Shown: positions 11,686-23,946 of the stretch, piece by piece | How the letters are laid out: each line of letters begins with the position of its first letter | Numbering within the stretch: the stretch's first letter is position 1 | Source: Arachnopeziza araneosa | Lineage: Eukaryota > Ascomycota > Leotiomycetes > Helotiales > Arachnopezizaceae | Length of the DNA stretch: 64,000 nt | NCBI GenBank assembly: GCA_003988855.1 | Contig: QYAI01000019.1 | Span: forward strand, 129,278 to 193,277 | Direction of reading: 5' to 3' | Program-made: the position numbers and the translations under genes | The notes under the pieces: model-generated | The model's input: the letters and a program-made list of their open reading frames with translations, nothing else | Told to the model about the DNA's origin: nothing | Database searches by the model: none

Positions 11686-13650
11686 CTAAATATACCTCAT
11701 TCTCCGAGCAACAACGAGGCATATGATCGTAAAGGCCACTAACACACCCAAAATGGCAAAGAACGGTCCAAGATTTGGGGTATTCGTCCAGGGATTTCTA
11801 ACATTCATACCAAAGAGTCCACAAACTAAGTTTAATGGAACGAGAATGGATGCCAATAAAGTAATCTTGCTGAGCACTTTGTTCGCGTGATTCCCCTGAG
11901 TAATGTTGTCAATTGAAAGTTGGGCAAGGTAATTGCTGTGTGAGCGAGAGAGCATCTTTTCGAAATGTGCCAAGCTTGTCATCATCGTAACCACATGATC
12001 CTGGATATCGCCTAGATATAATCCGATATCCATTCGAGGAGTGACTTTATAGTTGGCATTGCATCGCTTAGTGAAACCTTTCAGTACGTCTGCCTTCCCA
12101 CCGAGAAGTTTCATTAAACCCATGACGTTCTTGCGAACCATTCCGATCTTGCGCAGGAACGTGTGCATATTATCGTTACGAGCAATGAAAACTTCATCTT
12201 CAATGATATCCGTCTCCTCACCAATTTTGGTGATAATAGGAGCAAAGCTGTCCACAATATCATCGCTAGAAATGTTAGACCAAGATATTTACAGAGATCG
12301 AAGACCGACTTACATTATGGCATAGCAGATCCAATCAGAACTGAGAGCAACATAGTCCTTTAGCATTGTAATTCGCTTTCGGACATGGGCAGCATGCAAG
12401 TTCGGAGAAAAGCTAAAACTGAGCGTCCCTTCTCTGAACACGATAACATAGATGTTGAATGGCTCATATTGTTGTTCGTTATCCTCGTCTACAGCATGGA
12501 ATGAGCGAAAGCATGCGAAGTAATAAGACGGAAAAAGCTCAATCTTTTCACGCGCTTCTTGAGTGCTAATGTCTTCAATAGTCAAAGGGTGAATACCAAA
12601 GGCTTTGCAAATTGCTCGGATTTCCTCCTCTGTTGGGTTGTTCATGTTCAACCACCAAACACCATCGTCCGTGTCATTGCCTTGGGGGAGGGTAAAGAGT
12701 TGCCGAACATCCTCTCCTGGAAGAACCAAATCTCCAAACTCAGCAGCATGAATAGTAGATTCAGCAGTGGATGAGAAGAATTCAAATCTATTCTCAATAG
12801 CGCGCTGCGGATCACCTGCAAATTCCTTGACGCTATGAGCGGTAACAGGCTTCTCATTCAGTTCAGAAGAGCTACCAGAAGGAATATGAACAATATCACC
12901 TTCCGACGTAAAAGTTGCCGCTGCGTTGCTATAGCTGTGTGGCCGTAGGTCATGGAATACACGCGCCTGAGGTTGTCCCTGTGGCGGAGTCCTGTCCCGG
13001 CATTCCTCATCTGCAATAAAGTCTTCAAGAACATCAAAGTCTATCTTTAAGGTGTCTTTATTGCCGGCCGGGTGAAGTGGGAAACAAACATCTTCCTCCG
13101 CGGTGTTAGATGACCCAGCAAGGCTCTTGGCATCATTGTCATTGGTATATCTCCGGCTTCGTCTGCTTCGCTTGCTGCGGCCACTTTCATTTGTTGTGGT
13201 TCTATAGAGCTCACAGTCGTCGATACGTCTGGCCTCAGTAAAAGATCTGATAGCATTGGGATCAGAGGAGGACATTTGACGTTCCCTACGCCGGGCGTCG
13301 GCGAAAGCCTTCACGGAGTTTGGTGGAGAAAGATCTCGAGCATCAAGGGTGTTAACTGTGCCACGGCGGCTTCTGTCATGATGTGGCCGGGTTGGGCGTA
13401 CAGCATGTAGTCCGGTCTCATCATCTTCTATCGCTTGTTCAAAATCTCGAGCAATCGTAGGAAAGAGTTCGTGGTTAACATCTTCAAGATTTGGGACGTC
13501 ATTGAATCTTGCTGTCCCGTGCATGGTTTCCGCTGTGCCACGCCTGGACATTGCTCTTTGAACAGAGTGGGTATGAAGTGTATGGTCATCCAGCTCTGGA
13601 ACAGGCGTACTGTACCCAGTATCGAGAGAGGTATCCTCATGGTCAGACAT
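11686..13650 (-). CDS. CorA-family (ALR/MNR2-type) magnesium transporter
   Basis: Exons 12314-13650 and 11686-12265 give 638 aa. The protein is a CorA-like Mg2+ channel: a long cytosolic N-terminal domain and two C-terminal transmembrane helices (about residues 575-600 and 612-632). The signature GMN of the family is at about residues 598-600, at the end of the first helix, followed by an acidic-poor loop and a short basic tail. The first 250 residues are low-complexity and Ser/Arg-rich (RSKRSRRSRR), as in fungal ALR1, ALR2 and MNR2. Plasma-membrane (Alr1) or vacuolar (Mnr2) location cannot be told from sequence alone. The single intron falls in the conserved cytosolic helix (YAIIDDIVDSFAP). 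ATG at 13650 is the first in-frame start. Confidence 0.92.
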
Positions 13651-14797
13651 TGTGCCGATTATAGAATATGGCGGTGCCGTTGATTATAGTGTAATCCTGA
13701 ATCAAGTTGAGAATGATGTGAGAACACAGATATTGGGCAATGCTTTGCTCGCGAGCCTTCAATTCAAAGGCGGGTCGCAACGAGCGCCCACCGCGTAGTT
13801 GGCGTCAACTTGATGTGTTTTTTGCACAGGAAGCCCCTGTACAGCTCTTTCGATCGAGAAACCGACACCTCGATTCCTTTCCCCTCAAGTGATAACGTAA
13901 ATGTGTCAATGTGTGGATGGTATAGGTAATAGAGCAATTATGGGGGTTTCTTGTCACCTCCGCAATAAGCCCAGGTCTTTGGACCGAGCAGAGGTCGGAT
14001 GAAGGAGAAGTCGTGAAAGTTGAGGACCGCCAATTTGAAGGTTGGATGCAAGTGCCGCTGCGGCGATTGGATTGCGAGTGTGTGCGAAGAACTCAAAGAA
14101 TCTAAATCGTCAATCGAGACGCTGTGGTGGTGATGCCGTGAGTCGAGAGGCAAGCAGGAAAACGGTGGACAATGACGTCCCAAGACGGTCAAGCTCTCAC
14201 CACGCAAAGGCGGGAACGGGTAACAGTGCTTAATGCTCAATGAATCGGGAGGTTCAGCTGCTGTGACTTGACAGTCGTTGTAGTATCTTGTTGAAGTGAG
14301 GTGGTAAAACCAAAGGTTGTGGTGAAGAGGGAGAAAGGGAGAAATGGTGGAGGAAAAGAATTGCTTTATCGGCACCTTTAGTCACCGAAAAACCTATCCA
14401 GCCTTGCAGCCGACTAAAAGCGAAGTTGGGCAAGTCACACTTACTGAAAAAGACCAGCCAGTTCAAGAATTGCGCGCGCACTCACTCGAGATGTCACTCA
14501 CGGGGGTCTGTTGGGCACCGACACGGCGCTTACCTCCCATCTTCTTATCTTCAGCTTCAAGCTTAGACAGTCGTAGTCAGGAGGAGTGCCGTGCTGTGCT
14601 TGGGTTTGCCTGCTCGTGCAAAAATCACTCAATCTCGAAGCCTCTCACGTGAAAAGGTACCTGCTCTGATTGGCGAGCCACATCCTCTGCAAGGGACCCT
14701 GCAAGTGCAAGGCGAGGCCAGATCAGATCGATCAGAATAACTCTGGGACTGACTGACAGCAGCTCCCACTGCACTTCACACAGACTACCTCATCAAT
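13651..14797. other. Divergent promoter region, CorA transporter / SPC1
   Basis: About 1.15 kb separates two diverging genes. A 145-codon minus-strand frame (13938-14375) begins only at a GTG and has no recognisable features, so I do not call it. The SPC1-proximal end contains TCACGTGA and an inverted CCAAT box (ATTGG, about 14670). Confidence 0.6.
14645..14652. promoter_or_regulatory. TCACGTGA palindrome (bHLH/CBF1-type site)
   Basis: A perfect 8-bp palindrome around CACGTG lies about 146 bp upstream of the SPC1 start codon, with an inverted CCAAT box about 20 bp further on. CACGTG is the core bound by bHLH factors such as Cbf1. Function here is inferred from position only. Confidence 0.5.
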
Positions 14798-15210
14798 ATG
14801 GCCGACCAACTACTGGAACAGGTGCGCGAGCTTGCAGAGGGCCAGATTGTGCGTAGTCCTTATCCCTTACTCGCGCCTTCAATACTGATGCTCCAGGCAG
14901 GACTTTGAAGGTCAAAAGCTGGCCGAGTATCTGGCAACTGCTTTGCTGGCCATTGTAGGGGTGAGATCAAAGAAATTCCAGAAGGCTGAAGAGAGCTGAT
15001 TTAGATTAGGCTATCGCTTTTATCGTAGGATATCTCAACCAAGACATCAAACGTGCTCTCATCATCGGTCTTGGTGGCACCGCTCTTACTTTTCTTCTCG
15101 TCGTTCCGCCCTGGCCATTCTTCAATCGCCGTCCCGTCAGGTGGTTACCAGTGACAGGAAAAGCACAAGACACAGGTGGAATAGATGTTGGCGGATTGGT
15201 AGTCGAGTGA
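14798..15210 (+). CDS. SPC1: Signal peptidase complex subunit 1 (SPC12 family)
   Basis: Three exons (14798-14848, 14901-14960, 15010-15210) encode 103 aa. Spc1/SPCS1 is a small non-catalytic subunit of the ER signal peptidase complex; it sits beside Sec11 and shields transmembrane segments from cleavage. Family marks are IDFEGQKLAEYLA, two closely spaced membrane helices (about residues 25-45 and 52-70), the GLGGTALTFLLVVPPWPF block and W-L-P-V shortly after. Length matches fungal homologues. The two introns are at typical positions near the N-terminus. ATG 14798 gives MADQLLEQV, the usual start of the family. It diverges from the CorA gene and converges on RBX1. Confidence 0.93.
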
Positions 15211-15378
15211 GGATCTTGGAAGTGGAGTTGAGGAGTCATGCGGCGTTTGGTAATAAAAGAAACTGGGGACACAACTATGAATCCCATTATCAGAGGTCTC
15301 TCGAAATAGTATAGCAGCTATTCCACATGAACGCCGTCACTGTATTTTGCCTCCGCGATACGCCTTTACTGTGCATCA

Positions 15379-16004
<626 letters not shown>

Positions 16005-16585
16005 GGTGATGTAGTTGGTGTTGAGGTAGGGAATATGGGAGGCTGAATGTTGCGGAGGGGTAGTTGTGGGGAGGTGGTGGCAAGCTTAAGACGGAATACA
16101 ACGCAAGTGACTTTTGGGAAGATAATGCTTGTTTGGACTTTCAGTCTGACTGTCCAGTCGAATCAGTCGAATGGGGTTATTTACAGTCTAAGGCTGGCCT
16201 TTGTTACTGTTTGGACGCGAATAGATTTGTAGTGTGACTAAGGCGCAAGTTCCAGCCTTTCGATTGATACAGTATCATTGCCTGGCTCCGCCGCCTTCCT
16301 TCCCCCCTCGCTCTTCTATCTTTCACACCATTTCGAACAGGAACTCAAACAATGAACCAAATACTCTCAGGGCCTTACCTCACTCGAACCAAAGAACCCA
16401 ACTTCTCCTACTGTGGTGCATCAAATCCTACGAGCAACCCATTCACGCATCCACGAACAGACCCTTGACATCGCAAATAACAACCGCGATCTCCATCGCG
16501 CTGGCCTGTCCCATCGTCTGGCTTTCTTTGTTTCGAAATAAATTCATTCCTTCCGTCGGCTGTTTATTATTAGGCCAGGGAAGAC
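16005..16585. other. Divergent promoter region, RBX1 / PNRC-motif gene
   Basis: This is a 580-bp divergent spacer. It contains pyrimidine-rich stretches (about 16290-16320) close to the plus-strand gene, common in fungal leaders. No convincing additional gene is present. Confidence 0.5.
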
Positions 16586-18097
16586 ATGTCTACATCTACA
16601 GAGTCCCCATCTAGAGGGCACCGTCATACTCGAAATGCCACCAAATCTTCGAGTGCAGCCTCGTCGCAATACCGGCGAAATCAGCCCAATTCGCATGCTT
16701 CTGTACAAGATCCCCAGAACGAAATGTCAATTTCTTCTGAGAATCAAATCTCACATCCAGCAACCCCTCCGCGAACACCTCAGAAGGATAATCAAATACC
16801 CATTCCCTCTTCCTCAACTGCACCTCAGAATGGATCGAAGCAGAGGTCTCGAAACAAAAATCGACCAAAGAATGTGACGACTTCTCCAGCTATGGCAAGA
16901 AACAATCGAAAAACTCCACCTCTGACTAGCTCCCAGACTTCCAGCGCCCCTGCTGCAAAACCAGCGAACACGCCCTCCACTGCTGCGTACGCTGGTCCTA
17001 CTTTTCATGCATCACCTGCCCCGTCAGCTCTACCCATACCTAGCTTTTACTCCAAGTCCGTACCTGATTCTCCTGGAGCAAAGAAGTTGAAGTCATCTTT
17101 AAAAGAAGACCTTTCAACTACTCCCACTACAACCACCACCACTAAATCCCAATTCCTCGGAGAGGAATCTCCTCTGGACGTTTTTTTTAAGGCTGATCGG
17201 GAAGAGAAGGCAAGGGCAAGAAGCGCGAGCTCTACCCAAACTCCTTCCCTCCCAGGGCCTTTTCAGCCTCCAGGAGGAGCAAGTCGCAATAATCAGACCC
17301 CTCCTTTCCCTGGAAATCAAAGTCGTACTCGCCCAGGACATAAAGCAAGAATGCCCTCAAGTGGTATGTTCGCCATGGAGCTAGATGGAGAGAGCGACCC
17401 AGGCACGCCTTATGGACCTGCATTTTCCACTCCCTACGCTCAACGTATTAGTGCTGCAAAGTCCGCAACTACGTCTACAAAATCTCTTCCTCAACCCTCC
17501 GAACTTCAGCAATCCACAGAGAGATCTGAGGCATTAAAAGCTTATCTTTTCTCTGGTCACTCTGTAACTCCTTCTGTGGGGAACAATTCTAATGCGGCTC
17601 CATCTTCACCATCAACTAGCTCCAGCGATTATCCTACCTCCTCATCTCCTGTTGGTCCAAGGAGTTTTGGCATAAACTCACGTTCGTCATCTTACTTCTC
17701 TCAAATTTATGGCTCCGATCCAACAACCTCGAACAATATTTCTCGCACTTCTGGCCGCTCATCTGGCCTTCGTCAAGAAGTTACAGCTACAAAAGCTCCC
17801 CATTTGACATCAGAGCATTATAATCAACACGCTCCTTCTGACTCACGATTTCCTGAGCAACGATCTGTTCCACCCACTAATGATTTCGGTGGCCATCTTA
17901 ATCCTCAAATTGCTTCTCCTAGTAGACTTCAAACATATGAGAATTCATCTGGATCGAAAGGTGTAGATATCCAGGGAATGGAGGACAGCCTCCGCAGAAT
18001 CTTGAAATTAGATCCTAAAGGCACTTCTGGCGTTGCAAGCATCGGTCGGGTACCACCAACCGCGGTGTCTTATGTTGATGGTAGAACTCCACTATGA
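16586..18097 (+). CDS. PNRC-motif protein, likely mRNA-decapping activator (Edc1/Edc2-like role)
   Basis: A single exon of 503 codons encodes a largely disordered Ser/Pro/Thr-rich protein. The one conserved island is at about residues 136-158, YAGPTFHASPAPSALPIPSF followed by YSKS. This is the PNRC-type motif whose LPxPxF core binds the EVH1 domain of Dcp1 in decapping activators. A second short block, ESPLDVFFKADREEKARA (about residues 198-215), also looks conserved. The C-terminus carries a short helix (GMEDSLRRILKLD) that may be another protein-binding motif. The rest is low complexity, so length and similarity will vary among species. The decapping role is inferred from the motif; a different partner is possible. 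Confidence 0.75.
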   Translation: MSTSTESPSRGHRHTRNATKSSSAASSQYRRNQPNSHASVQDPQNEMSISSENQISHPATPPRTPQKDNQIPIPSSSTAPQNGSKQRSRNKNRPKNVTTSPAMARNNRKTPPLTSSQTSSAPAAKPANTPSTAAYAGPTFHASPAPSALPIPSFYSKSVPDSPGAKKLKSSLKEDLSTTPTTTTTTKSQFLGEESPLDVFFKADREEKARARSASSTQTPSLPGPFQPPGGASRNNQTPPFPGNQSRTRPGHKARMPSSGMFAMELDGESDPGTPYGPAFSTPYAQRISAAKSATTSTKSLPQPSELQQSTERSEALKAYLFSGHSVTPSVGNNSNAAPSSPSTSSSDYPTSSSPVGPRSFGINSRSSSYFSQIYGSDPTTSNNISRTSGRSSGLRQEVTATKAPHLTSEHYNQHAPSDSRFPEQRSVPPTNDFGGHLNPQIASPSRLQTYENSSGSKGVDIQGMEDSLRRILKLDPKGTSGVASIGRVPPTAVSYVDGRTPL

Positions 18098-18120
18098 ATG
18101 GTATGCATAATGGCGTTACG

Positions 18121-18148
18121 GAATTGGGAATTGGGAATTGGGAATTGG
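18121..18148 (+). repeat. Tandem repeat, four copies of GAATTGG
   Basis: Four exact copies of the 7-mer GAATTGG begin 23 bp after the stop codon of the PNRC-motif gene, so they probably lie in its 3' UTR. The number of copies may vary among strains. Confidence 0.9.
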
Positions 18149-18962
18149 GATTAATATCATGTTATGAATTATGGCAAGACGCTGGCGTTAAGGTCCTTAA
18201 TTTCTTGACGAAACGAACCTTACGAAAGGGTTTTCAACTTCAGTCATTTCATCCAGCGACCATCGTCTGACGATTGGGCGATTTTATTGAAAGTTCTTTT
18301 GTATTCTCTGGCAAGTTGATGTGTTTACGCACCATCTTAGTTAACTTCCGAGTCTGGAAATTTCTCTTTTATTTGGTTACACCCAACCGCACTTTCTGCA
18401 CTACATTTTCCTTTGTCGCTGGAGGAGCCGACTGGGTGGAAGATGTTATTTTTACTGAAGAAAAAACATAGTCGTTAGGTTGGAGGATAAGGGCGGGAAG
18501 GGAATGAAAAAGTGGAATCATTAGCATGCCAGTTTTTTCTAGGGGAAGGGTCTTCATCGCCTTAGTCCTGGCTATATTAATAATTCATGTTTTCACTCTT
18601 TAACATTTTAAAATGCGTCATGATTTGCTAAACAATATTCTCGCATACTTTGGAAGGTGCTAGGTGTTTGCGGTTAGGTCATGCTTTGTTAGATGAAAAG
18701 ATGGCCAAAAGTTACTTCTTCAGATAATTCGGTAAAATTTTGTAGCTGCATCTGATGTCGAATAATTATCAAGTAAACCCAAATTCTCAAGATAGCAGGC
18801 CAATGCTTAACAAATTGTAGCGCGTCTTCCTCTCCCAATCCTTGTTTCCAGATACGCAGGGCGGCTGAGCGCGGCTAAAACTTTCCAGAACGAATACTCC
18901 TTGCTAAGATTTATGGTACACTGCTCGGTGGAAGAACTGCAATATTCCACTAATATGCCATT
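18149..18962. other. Intergenic region, PNRC-motif gene to MTO1
   Basis: AT-rich spacer between two genes on the same strand. It should hold the 3' UTR of the upstream gene and the MTO1 promoter. No extra gene can be supported. Confidence 0.5.
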
Positions 18963-20994
18963 ATGAGGCGAATATTTCGTACCGGATCTGTGCTACCATA
19001 CAGTCTTCAATCCCACATTCAACGAAGATCCTTCGCTGAGGTCTCTCAAAATGCAAGGTAGTCTATTGCGTGATCCTCCTTTCAACCCCCGACTAATTCT
19101 CTAGATAAGGCCATATGATGTTGTGGTAATAGGAGGTGGTCATGCAGGCTCAGAAGCATGCGCTGGCGCAGCGCGCTCAGGAGCCAGGACTGCACTTATT
19201 ACGCCGACGCTCGACAATATTGGAGTATGCTCCTGCAACCCCAGTTTTGGAGGAATAGGGAAAGGGACGATGCTGAGAGAGATTGATGCGCTCGATGGGG
19301 TTGCAGGGGGAGTCATCGATAAAGCCGGCTTACAATTTAGGGTGCTGAATCGGAAAAAAGGACCTGCTGTATGGGGACCTCGAGCGCAAATTGACCGAGC
19401 TTTATATAAGAAACATATGCGCGAACAGCTTGAGACGTACCCAAACCTCTCCATTGTGCCTGGAAGCGTCGCAGATATTATTGTTTCTGAGGATGAGGGC
19501 AAGAAGAGGATAACGGGGGTCCGTCTGGAATCAGGGGAAGTCGTCCCAACAAACCAGGTTATCATTACGACGGGAACCTTTTTGGGCGGAGAGATCCATA
19601 TTGGTTTGGAGTGTTTTCCTGCTGGCAGAATGGGAGAGGCTGCCACATTTGGGCTGAGCAAGTCACTAAGAGAGGCTGGTTTCGCCTTGGGAAGGCTAAA
19701 GACCGGCACTCCACCTCGACTTGCCAAAAATTCAATCAACTTCGGGATTCTAGAGGAACAGCCAGGAGATGACCCACCTATGCCATTCAGCTACCTCAAC
19801 GAGACCGTGTCTGTACAGAAGCAGTTACTGTGTCACGCGACATACACAAATGAGGCTACTCATGCTGTGGTTCGAGCAAATTTGGACAAGTCTATTCATA
19901 TTCGAGAATCTGTGAAAGGACCAAGATATTGTCCGTCCCTGGAATCCAAAATCATACGGTTCTCTGAAAAAGAGAGGCATATAATATGGCTTGAGCCTGA
20001 AGGCTTCGACAGTGATATCATCTACCCTAATGGAATATCCATGACTGTTCCTGCTGAGGCCCAAGAACAATTACTTAGGACGATTAAGGGTTTAGAGAAT
20101 GTAGAGATGCTACAGCCAGGTTATGGGGTAGAATATGATTATGTTGACCCACGAAGCCTAAAGGCAACCTTGGAGACAAAAGCTATACAAGGACTCTTTT
20201 TAGCGGGACAAATCAACGGGACCACAGGATACGAAGAAGCAGCAGCTCAAGGCATCATCGCTGGAATAAATGCAGGCTTGGCATCAAAATCAAAACCCCA
20301 ACTCACCCTCTCTCGAAGCGACGGCTACATTGGGATATTGATTGACGATCTCATCACCAAAGGCGTCTCCGAACCATATCGTATGTTCACTTCCCGCAGT
20401 GAATATCGCATGAGCGCCCGGGCAGACAATGCGGATCTCCGGCTCACAGCCAAAGGGCGAGAAGCAGGCGTTGTAGGTGACAAGCGATGGACGCACTTTA
20501 CCGATGAAGTAGCTCAGATGGAAGAGCTAAGATCAGCCCTCATGAGCAAGATAGAGAGTCCGCCAACCTGGATCAACAACGGCTTCAAAGTCAGCAATGA
20601 TTCCACTCGACGGAGCGCCTTTGACGTATTGCGCGTGACCGACGTTACAGTCCCAGACATGGCAGCAATACTTCCCAGCATCTCAAAGTACTCTGCACGC
20701 ATCCAAACACGCGTGGGTATCGAGGCCGTGTATGCACCATATGTTAAGCAGCAAGCTGCGAGAGTGCGATTGTACCAGAAAGATGAGAATATGAAACTAC
20801 CTCTCGATCTCGACTATAGCTCCATCTTCGGTCTTTCCATGCATGAGAAGTCGCTGCTGGATGCTACAAAGCCCGGGTCATTGGGACAGGCGAGACGGAT
20901 AGAAGGGATCACGCCGACAGGGATCTTGAGACTTTTAACTTATGTACGAGATGGAAATCGAAAGGTGGCTAGGGCGGGGCTCTTGATGAGATGA
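18963..20994 (+). CDS. MTO1: Mitochondrial tRNA uridine-modification enzyme MTO1 (MnmG/GidA family)
   Basis: Exons 18963-19057 and 19110-20994 encode 659 aa. MnmG with MnmE (Mss1 in yeast) installs the carboxymethylaminomethyl-type group on U34 of mitochondrial tRNAs, using FAD and a folate one-carbon unit. The FAD-binding motif GGGHAGSEA follows directly after the intron. Other family blocks are CNPSFGGIGKG, GPAVWGPRAQIDR, RLKTGTPPRL, GTTGYEEAAAQG and DDLITKGVSEPYRMFTSR. The C-terminal tRNA/MnmE-binding domain ends with ITPTGILRLLTYVR. Exon 1 (about 31 residues, RRIFRTGSVLP.. with many Arg and no acids until Glu26) is a mitochondrial presequence. The acceptor at 19109 is required, because the nearer TAG at 19104 would bring a stop into frame. 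Confidence 0.95.
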
Positions 20995-21191
20995 TAAAAA
21001 CAAGGGAAAGTTATGTTAGCACATAGACAATCGGGATTGAGGAGTTTGGCGCTTGAACGAAATTTAAACAGATCACAAGAGCATTGGGCATTGGATTTTG
21101 GTCATAGATGCCGATGGATGTTGTATGATTTTGTAAGATGCTACTCTGAAAAAGAAGTCTTGGTTCTAATAAACACGATGTTGTCATTATT

Positions 21192-22401
21192 TTAAAACTT
21201 AGCCAACGCCGATTCGCTCTCAGTCAGGGTCCACAGCAGTCTCCACCAGGCAACAGACCCGACCATCAGCAACAGATAATATAAAATCGTAGCAAGTGTA
21301 CTATACTTAGAACCTGTGTTATTGTCTCCGGCCTTTGACTCGTCTTCTCTCTTTCCAACATCGGGTCCAATGATGGTCTCTCCTTGTCCGAGCCTTCCCC
21401 AAACCCGTGGGAAGCCCATCCAATTGCAGAAGGCATGGACCACGATGACACTAGCCAGACTGGCCGTCCTCAGGTATATGAATGTCACGTAGCCACCAAA
21501 TAGAGTTGTGTATGTGAACTGCAGGAGTGAGCGGAGAAAAGCTTCCCGAAGCGGGGCGTGTGGGTGAGTTATGCGGAACTCGTAGAAGTGATGGATATGA
21601 GCCAGGCCGAAGATGATGGGAGTCAGAAAAACGATCTTGGTGTTACTGATCTGAGCGAGGAGGAGGAGCGGGACGGCAGCGGAGCGGAAGAGAACTTCCT
21701 CTGTGATGGGACCCTGTTTCGGAATTAGGTCCTGTAATTGAAGGAGCATGGAAGGTGAGGTAAGCCCACCGCAACGAGATTCCTCCACCCGATCCAACCA
21801 CCCAAAACAAAGTCTAGTCCTCTGAGCCGGATCCAATCCTTCCATCCACCTTCCACAATTCCCTTTTCAAACAATGGGCCAGCAAAGAAGATGGTGGTCA
21901 GGGCGAGAGTCTTGCACACTTCATCAAAGCCCAAGGGGAAGTAGCCCATCTGGTGGAGGGATTTGATGGGCGAGCCATGATCAACGGATGAGAGGATCAG
22001 GAATGTTGACACGGAGCAGACGATACATGAGATGGTGACAGAGCGAATGCGGCCCCGAATGACAGAGGGTGCATCGCGCGAGAGGGTTGGGGAAGGTCGG
22101 GTGGAGGGATGCAGGTAGAATGGGAGCACGTAGACCAATGTGTAGAGGATCTGCGGAGAAAGGCTGTCAGATTGTCCATTGTTTGTTGATTGTTGACACG
22201 GCACGTACCAGGAGAGCAACAGCAGCGGTGGCGGTGATTGCTGGTATTTCGGGCTCTGCAGCAGCAGGTCAGTGAGTTGTCCAGCAACAAGGCTGCATCC
22301 GGAGAACAGAGCCTCGTTTCAGGTGGGGAAAGAGGCTCGTACTGACCCTGGGAGCCGGTGTAGTAGGCCTTGAGACGGTTGAAGAGGCCTGCGGGAGCCA
22401 T
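21192..22401 (-). CDS. RCE1: CAAX prenyl protease 2, RCE1 (CPBP family)
   Basis: Exons 22347-22401, 22209-22255, 21770-22150 and 21192-21731 encode 340 aa. Rce1 is an ER-membrane intramembrane endopeptidase that removes the AAX tripeptide from farnesylated or geranylgeranylated proteins such as Ras and a-factor. The catalytic pattern is complete: the glutamate pair in GPITEEVLFRS (about residues 172-173), the histidine in FGLAHIHHF, and VHAFCNWMG with its His and Asn. Several hydrophobic segments run throughout. The intron at 21732-21769 is only 38 nt, short even for fungi, but it has a normal acceptor and is needed to reach the catalytic exon in frame. The gene converges with MTO1 with under 200 bp between stops. 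Confidence 0.92.
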
Positions 22402-23946
22402 GAGGGTGAGAAGAGGTGGGAGGAGAGAGGTGTTGTGCTCTGTTCAGTTTGGGTTCTGTTGTTCTGTTGTTCTGTTGCTCTGTCCTGCGGGATGTTGGTT
22501 GGTTTCTCCGAGGTGACGTGCATCGGCGCGAGGCATTTCCTCATGCGACCTTGCCCGACCGAAAGCGTCCGCCCCGGCCCCTTTTCAATACAGTAACATC
22601 TTTTTTCAATTTTCCCATTTTTTCGATTTAAAATGAAAATGGTCCGATACAGCGAATTCACCAGACGCAGCCTTTCACTAGAGGATGCAAGTCCCTCAGA
22701 AATGACGACACCTGCATCGGACCAGGGAGCTGTCGCCATCTCGCCAGGGCCGGCGATGCTGGGCCCTCGATTCGCTGGAGAGCAGAACGCGCGCGACGAC
22801 ACGAAAAAAACACGTCCCACCTTCATGAACACCTCCAGACGAGACACCGGCCACGGTCGAAAGGGGCTCGCGCCACGAGATGAGTACCCACGGTCCAATC
22901 GATGGCGCCGCCGCCGTTGCACCTGAGATGGCGATATGAGTTCCCTTATGCCGCCGTTAATTATGCTCTATCTCTACTATGGAAGAACAAGGCATGGGGA
23001 GGTGAAAAGCTGGAGTCTATCGATACCGCGATACGAGCAGCGCAACGAGAATGGGACAGGACTCTCCCGTTGCGGCGATAGAAGGACACTGCTATGATTG
23101 TATTAATCTGATCCTCGTCCAGGCCACGCCGCCGTGTTGCCTTTGCCACCGCCTGCTCCAGCTGCAGCTGCTCGTTCCTGCATGTCGCTGGCTACTTATT
23201 TTAAGCCCCCCCATGTCGACCTGCCTGCTGCTGTCAAATCGATTTGCTGGAACGAGCAGAGCTGCAGTATAGCTGCATATTCTCCTAAGAAGCGCAACCG
23301 CTTCTGGTGGATCATCTGAAATTTGAAGAATGACTTGATGAGACCTTGCCTGCCTACCCGTACCGAACGTACAGATCGGTAGGTGGAAAGTTACTGCTAC
23401 TGCTGCTCACCGCAGGAAAGATATCTGACCCAGCTGCCAGCAGATCAAAGTGACCTCTCTTCTCCTCCTCCTCTTCCTCCTCCTGCTCCCTCTCCTGCTC
23501 TCCACCAGCCAGGCCATTCACTCATTCTTTTCCTTTTCGTTTCAGCATCGTGGTTTTTTATCAATCTCCGTTTCCCAATTCCCTCTGCTGAGGACCGTTT
23601 CTTGTTCCTCCTCCTCCTCCACCACCTCTTCGTCCACGGCCCCCCTCAATATCCCCACTGCAACCAGACGGTGCTTACAGCTTCATCTATATCTATACCA
23701 CTTCATCTATACCGACCATTACCGGATCTCCCAGATTGCAGTTCGCGAAACGAGGACAATACAATAGCTGGAGCTTTCCCCCTCTATCGTCTCCCTCTGG
23801 ATTCTCCGCATCTCACACACGCGCGCATTGAGGACACCAACGAAAGAGCGTTCATGGCATTCTGATGCTCGTCTGAGGTCGCTTTTGGGTGCGGCGGCTC
23901 CTGGATAGGCCTCGTTTAGAGCGCATCGCCTGCACAAGTTCCCAAA
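22402..23946. other. Divergent promoter/leader region, RCE1 / serine-rich gene
   Basis: This is 1.5 kb between divergent genes. The side near the serine-rich gene is pyrimidine-rich, with long CTC/CCT runs (about 23455-23515 and 23605-23640), as often seen in fungal 5' leaders. Frames of up to 217 codons (for example 22269-22922 on the minus strand) are low-complexity, lack recognisable domains and overlap RCE1 exon 1, so I do not call them. Confidence 0.55.
23455..23515 (+). repeat. CTC/CCT-rich pyrimidine tract
   Basis: Almost pure pyrimidine on the plus strand with repeated TCCTCC units, 430-490 bp upstream of the serine-rich gene start. It is likely part of the promoter or 5' leader. Confidence 0.7.

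Noticed and set aside
13938..14375. 145-codon minus-strand frame in the CorA/SPC1 divergent spacer
   Set aside because: The first codon is GTG, there is no upstream ATG or splice solution, composition is low-complexity and no motif is seen.
22269..22922. 217-codon minus-strand frame upstream of RCE1
   Set aside because: It overlaps RCE1 exon 1 in another frame, is low-complexity, and has no recognisable domain.
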